Source: Maniola hyperantus (taxonomy: Eukaryota; Arthropoda; Insecta; Lepidoptera; Nymphalidae). Taken from it: 64,000 nt of DNA. The translations under genes and the position numbers were made by a program. The stretch is from contig NC_048542.1 of NCBI RefSeq assembly GCF_902806685.2, positions 11,392,533 through 11,456,532 on the forward strand, given 5' to 3'. Under the pieces are notes generated by a model that worked only from the letters and a program-made list of their open reading frames with translations, was not told where the DNA came from and did not search any database. Shown here piece after piece: positions 55,270-64,000 of the stretch (its first letter is position 1; each line of letters begins with the position of its first letter).

Positions 55270-55430
55270 TTATTGTATTGAGTCGTTGTCCCGAAAAAAT
55301 ATGGTCACCCCAAGTGACCGAACGAGGCTGTGAGCGAACAGGACGGCTGGCGTTGCGTCGATCGTGCGCGCTCCCTCTTCCGCGGCTCGAATCAGCGGGT
55401 GCGTGCGGTCATTCAACTAGGTGTTTAAAC
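55270..55430. other. GC-rich island of unknown nature
   Basis: CGAACGAGGCTGTGAGCGAA, GCGTTGCGTCGATCGTGCGC, CTTCCGCGGCTCG. It could be a distant promoter or a repeat; nothing decides. 55431..55879 is unrecognised. Confidence 0.3.
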
Positions 55431-55879
55431 TTGCAGGATTTTAAGGTATATTTTGGTCAAAAATTGATTGCAATCGATTCTGTTACTGATTCTAAACAAA
55501 CTGTTTTCAGGTTTTGCGTATACTAAAACTAACGTTGTATTTTGTAAGTGCAGTTAAAAAAATACGTCTTCCAGAACAATTTTTAGTTCCACAATAAACT
55601 TTAACAAGAGTACACAATTAGAGGTGCACGGACGTCGTGTATTGTTTCATTTTATCTCGTTAGTCGCTAAGATTTACTGCTTCAGAGATGACATTTTCAG
55701 AAAAAGCCTGCAAAGGTGGAGAGGAAAAAATTCAGCACGTTTTAAAAATATAACGGGGCTATGACCTCTAGTTAGAATGTTCTGACGTGCTTTGTGCATG
55801 ATAAATCATGTGCAGCCATGGGGACTTGTTTAAGCGACTTTGTTACTTTTACAAAATTACTCGCATAAAATAAAAAAAG

Positions 55880-56006
55880 ACTAGTTGATGCCTGGATACG
55901 AGGATTTAGGTTTTTTGAAAATCTCACTCATTGATTTTCCGGGATAAAAAGTAGCCTGTGTCACTCTTCAGGGCTTGGAAACTATATCCATGCCAAAAAT
56001 CACGTT
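55880..56006 (-). mobile_element. Helitron-like element, second family, 3' half
   Basis: ACTAGTTGATGCCTGGATAC, TTGATTTTCCGGGATAAAAA, TGTGTCACTCTTCAGGGC and ATGCCAAAAATCACG. Confidence 0.55.
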
Positions 56007-58459
56007 TGTCTTGTTCATTTTTGTTCTATTAGAAAGAGACAAGGAATTCTTTATTGTGGTGGTGATTTCAAACGGCCGAGTCTTGGTTCAGATTGTTTCT
56101 GTTTCAGCGGTTTATGAAGCAAGATAATAGGGATGTAAGAACCAGATGGTGCTATTGTGGGCCACGCCATGAGCGAATATTTTGTTATTTAACATGGCAA
56201 CAAGCATAAGGCACAGTAATTAATGGTCACTAAACCAAATTATATTACAATACAAACAACACAATAGTCTTGAATTATTTAGTTTTACGATATTCATTAA
56301 TAAGTTAGTTAATTTATAAATAATATTATCTAAAAAGACTTTTTCTAAGCTTCACTTTAAAAAATATTATGTAAAAAAATTAAAAACTAACTGTGATGAT
56401 TATATTATTAGCATAATATCTAACAAATGAACACATATATTTACTATTCATAGAAAAAAGTCAATAAAAAATATTTTAGTGGGATAGCTTCTTACGAGTT
56501 AGTACCTACTTAGAGTTACAAAGTTTACAAAAAGTAAAATATTACTATCTAAAGTTTACAACTACAAAATTAAAATACATTACTTAGATTATCGTGAACA
56601 AGCATCATAATTTACCTACTAATTACATAGTTTTTAGAGTAACATGTAAATAGTAGATTTTTCAACAAGGGACTAAAACGAGCCATTTCATATAATGAGA
56701 TGTTTATGCTAAAGAGTTGAGTATGAATGGGCTTTAGTCTCGAGTTAAATACTCTTCTTTTCAGTTCGATTGCGAGGAAATGAAACAGTGATACCACAGA
56801 GTAGTACTCATGTGGTGATACTCAGCCGCGAGCTGTGAGTGAGTTCATTCTCATACTTCACCTCTTCTGTTTACAGTCTAGCTATAGGTACATCGATAAA
56901 TCACGACTGAGTGTGACTCGTTGGGAACCCACCAACTAGAGGCAGCCTGATATAATTATCACCCACTGCGCAAGTTCAAGTTCAGAAATCATTTGACATG
57001 TAGCACCAACTGTAGCTTACATGAATGAAATCTGCCAGGAGAGCATAGGAGGCCAGGCTCAGGCACTATAGACATTTCCATAGGTACAGCACTTTTATGC
57101 CCAAGTGCATAAAAAGCAGTTTTAATTTTAAACGCGTATGAAAAGTGAAATTTTTTAGTGGCCCCATTCCAAACATCTTTCCTGTAGGCAAGCCAGCTGT
57201 TAATATTATACCGCTGGTTTTTGTTCAAAACTTTAGCGTTTTACTGCGCCTACATGGAAAATACATTTTAAAACTTTTTAATTTCTCTTTCAAGATGTCT
57301 TAATTTTTCTTAAAGAACTTATTACAATTTCTAATTAAAAATAAATAGCAAGTAATTTATATTTGAACTCTTTATTATAGAAAAATCTTTTTAGATTTAG
57401 CACATTTATACAAAGAGATTATTTTAGAGAAAACATTTACTAACCATCCATGTAAGTATATACACAGTAATATTATAATACGTCTGTGTTGCTATCATGA
57501 TAAATTCTAACTAGGTACCTACTTAAACGTCTATGTACATACAAAAGCTATATTATTGGATTTTTGTACATGTTCCATTTTTCCCTTATGCTTTGAAATG
57601 AGGAGTAACATCGTGAGAATTTAACCAAATTATTCTTAGTTCCTATATATAAGGGTTATTTAAAAAAAAATCACTATGACTCTAGTTTATAGTATGACAC
57701 TGGTCAAGTTGTACTTACCAAAAACATGTTGGTTACAGGCCAAAAAAATTTTTTTTGGTAATGACACGTCTTGTGCATACTATTGATCGTCAGTTTCAAA
57801 TATGCTAGGTATAGGGATTATACTCTAGTCATAGAGCTAATAGAGAAGTAAGAAACCGCACTTCATTGGTCGCAGATAATGGACACATTGCACGCTCACG
57901 TTTGTGAACAAAATGTTAGTCTGTCTCTCGCCATGTCCTTTGATGCTCTTTAATTTTGTTCGCAGGTTTTCATTTCACATTAAATTGGCTTAGTCGTTGG
58001 ACTGTATTTTGTAAGTTGGCGTATTTCTGGGACTCATTGTTATTATATTTTTGACCAGGATTGTTCACTGGATTGTTTTCTGTTTCCTAATGGTTGATGT
58101 TTTATTATTATTACTTTTAAAAATAATTATGCAAATAAAATATCTGAAGATTAGTTTTATCTCGATATCGCACAGACAAAGGCACGGGCAAAAGCTAGCA
58201 ATCTTCAAGATGTTTTGTAGTGAGCTACATACCCTTACTTCTTTTAGTCACCAATCACAATCATAGTGTATCCTTTTCACTTCTATACAATATTGTAAAA
58301 GAAAGAGCGCCCTATTTTAGCTCGATTCATTAAACAATGAGGTACCTATAATTTAAATTAATAAGGTATTATGATACTCATGGTAACAGATTTAATGGCA
58401 ATTATTATAGACTAAGCTTATAATTAGTTTTATGTTACAAACTATTCATATAAATTAAA
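56007..58459. other. Intergenic, nothing recognised; 3' flank of gene B
   Basis: The longest stretch without a recognised repeat. ATTAAA on the minus strand at 58391..58396 is a possible but weak polyadenylation signal for gene B. Confidence 0.4.
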
Positions 58460-61400
58460 TTAATGATATTTATGTGATAACCAATCCTCTTTTATCATAT
58501 CTGATGCTTTTTCAGCAATCATTATCGTTGGTGCATTTGTGTTTCCTCTAACTATTTTAGGCATAATAGATGCATCTATTACTCTAAGATTTTTTATTCC
58601 ATAAACTCGTAATCTAGGATCAACAACAGCTTCTTTGTCCCACGCTGGCCCCATCTTACATGTACCCACAGGGTGATATATGGTGCTGGTATATTCAATA
58701 AGCAAACAAGCGAAATAATCGTACGTTCCCCAGAGATATTCCGAACACCCTATTACTGGTTTTTTGACAAATTTAGCACCGTTGTGTTTAAATATTTCTG
58801 TTTGTTCTAAGCTTACAGCGTATCGCATTGCTTCAACTAATGTATCTAAATCTATTTTATTTGTAAAAAATCTGGGATATATCAAAGGTTGACTGAAAAT
58901 TGGATCAGTATGATTCAATAAAATAAATCCTCTACTTTTAGGTACAAGTAACAGTGATCGCACTGAAAGACCATCGTAGAATGATAAAGGAAAGATATTT
59001 GATGCTACATAATTTGTAGGATCTGAATAAAAATCTCTAACATTTCTCCCATCGAAATGGAATTGAATATCTGGTGCGGGTTCATAAGCATACTGAGTTT
59101 TAATAAATGCAATACTATTTAGAGTACTAGTAGTTGCTAGCGGTCCAGACTTTTTAGGCTCTTGTACTCTATATTTTTGAACTTCATTTAACAGTTCGTG
59201 TTCATCAACGACTGTAGATGTTTTATTTGAAAGAGATATAATTAGGGCATCTGTAGTTACATGATCTTGTAAATTCTGGCCGACATGTAAATCTGCTAAA
59301 ACTGGAATGTCTAGGCTCTCTAAATGTTCTTTAGAGCCAATACCAGAAAGCATAAGTAGTTTTGGGGAATTTATAGTACCACTACTAACTATAACTTCTT
59401 TTCGAGCATATGCACTATAAATAATTCCATTTTTATAATAAGTTATTCCGTGAGCTACTTTTGTTTGTGGATCTATGATTATTTTAGTAGCAAGAGCATC
59501 TGTTATTATATCTAAATTTGGACGTTTTTCACGTATAGGTTTGATAAAAGCAACATTAACGGACCATCTTCGGCCATCCTTAGAGGTAGATAAGGATATA
59601 CCGGTTCCTAAATTATTTGCCGCTGTTAAATCATTTAAGGGTAATCCTTTTTCTTTGAAAGCTTTCACTAACATAACAGTGTTTATATCAGTATAGGGAA
59701 ATCTTTCCACGTTAAGTGGTCCACCGACTGCATGGTAATATTTGTCATTAGATTCAATGTCTCTGTTGTTTTCAGACTTTTTGAAGTACGGAAGCACCTG
59801 AAACCATGAAAGAAACGAAGTTGAGAAATTATGAATAATTCAGATACCTCGTTGTAAATGAAAGAACACTTAATTTCATAGGACAAGTCTTCATAAAGTG
59901 CATCTATTATTATGAACTTGGACAAATTTTATTGATAGAAAACAAAATAATGAAAAAAATCTTTTTTTAACCATTCATAGAAAATGTAAGTGTAAGTACT
60001 TAGTAGTGATATATTTTCGAAAGCTAATACGATATAAAATACTTTGAAGTGATAAAAATAAAAATAAGGCAATATTTTGAGAAATTTCACTATTAACTTC
60101 TTTAACTTTTTTTTAAATTTATAGACTAACTTGGATCAGGCTGCAATATTACTCGTACAAGAAGTATGACTTTCTGATAAAAAAATATTTTTATTTTATT
60201 CAGGTTACAAGTTAGACCTTGACAACAATCTCACTTGGTGGTAAGTGACGATGCAGTCTAAGATGGAAGCGGGCTAACCTGGAAGGGGTATTGCAATTTT
60301 TATTAAAGCCATGCTAATTTGGTTTCTACACGGCATCGTACCGGAACGCGAAATCGCTTGGCGGCATGGTTTTGCCGGTAGGGTGGTAACTAGCCACGGC
60401 CGAAGCCTCCCACCAGACAAGACCAAAAATTTAGAAATTATAAAATTCCAGGCCCCTGCCACAAATCGAACCCGGGACCTCCGGTAATAAGATCACTGCA
60501 CCAGGGTGGTCGTCAAAAATATTAGGACACCTTTACCTCACTGTGACTCCAGCCGTGGTTGCCTAATCCTGCCCAGGTATCGTAATCAAGACGATTTCCT
60601 CGACTATAAACCATGTAGTTGACGGAACTGGAACCTCCCATTGTTCTACCACTGAAAAATAATGATTTTTAGTAATTACTTAATGTTATTCACAACGTCA
60701 ATCAAACAACAAAGCTGTTTTATTTCATTATATTCGTTTTACATAACGCGGTGTCCTATGTGAGCGACGAATACGACGCGACGCGACGCGACACGATGCG
60801 ACGTAATGCGGCCTATATGGCAGTCTGCGGCGAGACGCAGACTGCCACTTTAACAATAAATGAAAATCATGATTTTTTTACTTAATAAACTCTAGTCCCA
60901 TAAACTACAGCTATACAAAAAATCACGTTATTTTATTATCTACTATAGTCCAAGACCCTATTATTGGTTTTAAAGTTACCTTGTCCACGAACAACTTCGA
61001 CCTCTTGAAGATCTACACGTCAGTTCTTCTGGTTGGGTTCTAAAGTTCCAATCGATGTTAGAACCCTTAAGTGTTGGTGCAAACGACGGTGCCATAGTTA
61101 CGTCTGGTTGCTCAGGACCAGCCTCTATCAGAAGTATCTAAAAATAGTTAATTTAACTGTAGTATTTTGTACATTATAGTTTTTACTGACTGAATTGTGT
61201 TTTCAGGAACACGAATTTCAATCAACTTCCTAATCTATACTATTATTATAAAGAGTTAAAGTTTGTAAGTTTGTTTGTAGGGAGTATTCTCTGGAACTAC
61301 TGAACTGATTTTGAAAATTCTTTCACCAGTAGATAGCTACATTATTCCTGAGTGACATAGGCAGTATTGGGCCTGTAATGGGTTAATCATGATGATGATG

Positions 61401-63938
61401 ATGACCCATGCGAATCCAGGGCGGGTCGCTAGTATAATATAATATTGCAACACTTGAATAATAATACAATGAACAAGTATCAACATTTTAAAATAATTGT
61501 TTAGTGGCTGATCCATACTAACGTTATAAATGCAAAAGTGTGTCTATCTGTGTCTTACTGTGAGGTATATCTTCATGGCTATTTCGTCACTGATTGTGAC
61601 GAAATCTAATCGGCCATCGCCTCTACGACAGGTATAACGCGTAAAATTTAACTCTTCACGCGCCATTTTAACTTTTTGTGTCAATTTCATGTCAAAAGTA
61701 CGATTTTAGTCCTTATTTTAAAGGTCAACCGTACTTTGGACATGACAGCAGACCCATAAAGTTAAAATGGCGCGTGAGGAGTCATTTTGTACGGACTATA
61801 TGGCCTGCCCACTGCCACTTCAGCTTGCTAATGGTTTTGGCTATGTCAGTGACCTTAGTTCTTCAGCGGATCTCCTCACTTCAGATCTTATCCCTCAGGG
61901 AAACTCCTGACATAGCTCTCTCAATAGCTCGCTGAGTGACTTTGAGTTTCAGGACGAGGTATAAACAAATTCATATTATTAATTGTATATGGAATAAGTA
62001 GGCTCTATACACTGTTTTTGCAAAGTAACGAACAACTTACGATACAACAAAAAAAAACTATATATAGTACATACATACAGAAAAACTTGGCTCTATATAA
62101 ATATAATGGCTATAGCTCGGTTACGATAGATTATTCTTTACAGGCTACTACATAATTATAGATAACAGTATATTATGGATTGCACCGTACTAAAAAAATA
62201 ATTGTTGTTCTGTAGTGCGTGTAAAATATTCTTGCAATTTGTTGCGAATTTAAAAATAATTACTTACTCGCAACTGAAAAATTCTATTCGTTTGCTACTA
62301 ACATTTTTTTTTTAAACGAATATTAGCCATTTTTTTTAAATGACTAATTTTCCCCTTTCCTCTCCAATTAAGCGTCAAGCTTGTGCTAGGAGTAGGTACG
62401 ACAATAGTGCAACGGGCGGGGTTTGAACCGTCGACCTTTCGGTTTTCAGTCCACTCCTATACCGGTTGAGCTATTGAGGCTCTTTTTTTTTTTAAAGAAT
62501 ATTAGCCATTTTTTTAAATGACTAATATTCCCCTTTCCAATATTGTTTGATGATTAAGTAAGTACGTTGAGTATTGTAACTTTATAATAAAAGCTTTTAA
62601 ATTTAATTACTTTTAGTTTGAATTCTCTATTTTGTGGCTGTGATAAATCTGAATTCAATGGAATAAAAAGTAATAATGCTTGTGTAAAAAAATGCCTAGG
62701 TATTGTCCTGTCCCTTGAGCCGGTAATTGAAGTATTTGGTGTCAATGTACTTATTGTGATTTGTGTGTCTAATTGAGATTGTGTTCAAATCAAGGCTATT
62801 TGAAAGTAATGGGGTATGCCCTTTTCTATAAATAAGTGTGTGTGCACGGTATTTGTTCAGAGGTGGGGTCAATATATTTTATAGCTTTGTAATTATTTGA
62901 AGCCTCAATAGCTCAACGGTTACAGGAGCGGACTGCATCCTGAAATGCCGGGGTTCAAACCCTACCTGTTGCACTATTGTCGTACCTAGCATAAGCTTTA
63001 CACTTAGTTGACAGGGGAATATTAGTCATGATTAACAGTGCAAATATTCTATTAAAAACAACGAAAAAATAAATTTTTAACTCTTTAATTTTTTTAATTA
63101 AATATCACGTGCAAAACATCGTGACGAAACTGCATTCTCAAAAAGTACAGTCTGCCAATCCGCACTGGGCCAGTGCGGGAGACTATGACCTAAACTCTCC
63201 CCATTCTGGGACCTGTCTTCAGTAGTTGACCGGAAATGAGTTTATCATGATGATGATAATGAATTCTCAACTTATTGCACGCGTCATTACTACAGTTTTA
63301 AATCCTAAAGAATTTACCTTCCATTTCTTAACTTCTGTTAAACGGTTGGCAAGAACGCAACCAGCTGATCCAGCTCCAACTATGATGAAGTCATATTCTT
63401 CTATTTCGCGTTTACGTCTTGATTTCTCCACTTTTTTGTCCTTTTTCTCTACTGTAGTTGGCACAGCCTTAGATTCTTGTAAACGCAGATCTCCGAAATT
63501 TTTATCCAGGAAATCAAAATTAACATTAGGTTGGCGAGTATCAAATTTCGAAAGGCCAGAATCAAAATTACTGGAAAATGGTGGCGGTGGATGATAGCTT
63601 ATAAAATCATATTGATAGCCATTTTTTGCTCGAGGATTAGTTTGATGGTATTGACTATGAGGTGCTCCAATACCGAAGTTAAAATTAGAAGTGCTAACTG
63701 GATAATTGTGGTTGGATCCTAAGCTTTCTGAAATCGCGGATAACTCTGGACTTACAAGTCCACCATTATAAATGTCATACGGGTTTTTCTTAGGGTATGG
63801 TACACTGTATGAGACCCCACCAAAAAGACGCGTAACTAAGGCCAAATACATAAAACCCATAGACGAGCATTGCGTCAAAGGAGCACGCTGTTCGTAGCAA
63901 ACTTCACTTATATCCGGCGGTATCCACGTTGTTGCCAT
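58460..63938 (-). CDS. GMC-family FAD-dependent oxidoreductase (glucose-dehydrogenase-like), gene B
   Basis: Four coding exons on the minus strand: 63938..63318, 61137..60980, 60651..60537, 59797..58460. Introns are GT-AG (donors GTAAAT, GTAACT, GTAAAG) in phases 0, 2, 0, as in gene A. The product is about 743 residues. Seen: hydrophobic segment 28-45, diverged linker 55-165, basic cluster 165-177 with RRKR at 174-177, GAGSAG at 188-193, Glu212 in LLIEAG, SGRTMGGSSSVN from 260, TINSPKLLMLSGIG at 439-452, YHPVGTCKMG (His about 673) and GNTNAP at 716-721. It is expected to oxidise an alcohol or sugar with FAD; the substrate is unknown. Exon 4 starts with GTG, so a frame appearing to start at 59797 is an exon start rather than a translation start. 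The start ATG at 63938 matches gene A in context and protein alignment; frame extension to 63995 would use TTG. Any untranslated 5' exon lies outside the window. Confidence 0.93.
60205..60520 (-). mobile_element. Full-length tRNA-derived SINE in gene B intron 3
   Basis: Same strand as the gene. Head GACGACCACCCTGGTGCAGT, B-box GGTCCCGGGTTCGATTTGTG, body GGTGGGAGGCTTCGGCCGTG and AGCGATTTCGCGTTCCGGTA, tail AGACTGCATCGTCACTTACC. It begins about 16-22 bases after the exon 3 splice donor (60536). A truncated relative is at 26814..26915. Confidence 0.8.
60652..60979 (-). other. Gene B intron 2 (328 bp) with a GC-rich hairpin
   Basis: It splits the same Ser codon as in gene A. 60757..60850 holds (CGACG)n-like CGACGCGACGCGACGCGACA and the hairpin GGCAGTCTGCGGCGAGACGC, AGACTGCC, unlike the AT-rich rest. 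It is probably a repeat fragment, not identified. Confidence 0.6.
61240..61435 (+). mobile_element. Chimeric Helitron-like / SINE-tail element in gene B intron 1
   Basis: 61240..61365 follows the first Helitron-like family (CTATACTATTATTATAAAG, then CTACATTATTCCTGAGTGAC). The middle switches to the SINE tail GGGCCTGTAATGGGTTAATC, (ATG)n, and it finishes CCAGGGCGGGTCGCTAGT. Confidence 0.55.
61650..61781. mobile_element. M2 MITE in gene B intron 1
   Basis: Ends ACTCTTCACGCGCCATTTTA and TAAAATGGCGCGTGAGGAGT, arms about 50 bases through TTCATGTCAAAAGTACG. One arm of the same family lies at 25766..25832. Confidence 0.75.
61790..61960 (-). pseudogene. RTE-type LINE fragment in gene B intron 1
   Basis: ATGGCCTGCCCACTGCCACT, CTTAGTTCTTCAGCGGATCT, ATCCCTCAGGGAAACTCCTG and AGCTCGCTGAGTGACTTTGA parallel 40300..40445. 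Non-coding now. Confidence 0.6.
62308..62540 (-). mobile_element. SINE plus a second SINE tail in gene B intron 1
   Basis: A full unit of the 5107..5262 family at 62308..62482 (B-box complement GGGGTTTGAACCGTCGACC). A second tail (AAAGAATATTAGCC, ACTAATATTCCCCTTTCC) follows directly, so one copy inserted next to or into another. Confidence 0.7.
62902..63054 (+). mobile_element. SINE in gene B intron 1, opposite strand
   Basis: GCCTCAATAGCTCAACGGTT, B-box GGGGTTCAAACCC, tail GTGCAAATATTC. Inverted relative to 62308..62482, so the two could pair in the pre-mRNA. Confidence 0.7.
63140..63265 (+). mobile_element. SINE tail in gene B intron 1
   Basis: CAGTCTGCCAATCCGCACTG, GGGAGACTATGACCTAAAC and TTTATCATGATGATGATAAT, the 14021..14330 family, about 50 bases from the exon 1 donor. 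Confidence 0.65.
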
Positions 63939-64000
63939 TTTTTCACTTGATTCCACTTTTGAATAATCACAAAACCATATTTTCCCACCTTTCAACTTTC

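Noticed and set aside
1..64000. Flotillin-2 exons around the GMC genes
   Set aside because: Looked for the conserved N-terminal coding sequence because insect GMC clusters are reported in a flotillin-2 intron; nothing recognisable in the window.

Overview
The window looks like nuclear DNA of a moth or butterfly (Lepidoptera). It is AT-rich, has very few coding exons, and is crowded with old transposable-element debris of lepidopteran type: Helitron-like elements ending in a hairpin plus CTAGT, tRNA-derived SINEs, MITEs, and 5'-truncated LINE fragments. No prokaryotic, organellar or viral genes were seen. The species cannot be named from sequence alone.

Only two genes can be supported, both on the minus strand. 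Gene A (19974..23151) and gene B (58460..63938) are paralogous GMC-family flavoenzymes (glucose-dehydrogenase-like, FAD-dependent oxidoreductases). Each has four coding exons with the same phases; exons 2 and 3 are exactly 158 and 115 nt in both. Their last exons align without a gap and are about 76% identical by hand count (337 of 443 residues). This is a clear, not recent, duplication. Both encode an unusually long N-terminal part: a conserved 54-residue head with a hydrophobic segment, then a fast-changing linker rich in Asn, Phe, Tyr, Pro and His that ends in a basic cluster just before the FAD-binding fold. The introns differ because gene B has been filled with SINE, MITE, LINE and Helitron pieces while gene A has one Helitron piece.

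Layout. 1..2840 and 10633..13473 are two nearly identical direct copies of a nested Helitron-like array, differing mostly by 1-base indels and tetranucleotide run lengths. 2.8-10.6 kb and 13.5-19.9 kb hold scattered SINE, LINE, MITE and Helitron remnants. 20-23.2 kb is gene A. 23.2-58.4 kb is a 35-kb intergenic stretch with no supported gene; it holds a GC-rich unclassified repeat in two places, several MITEs (one inserted in a three-unit tandem repeat), an RTE-type LINE fragment between two Helitron-like ends, and one GC-rich spot at about 35.5-35.8 kb that could be a 5' exon of a plus-strand gene. 58.5-64 kb is gene B, whose 5' flank runs off the window.

Most transposon assignments rest on internal repetition within this window and on recalled family hallmarks. 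No database search was run.
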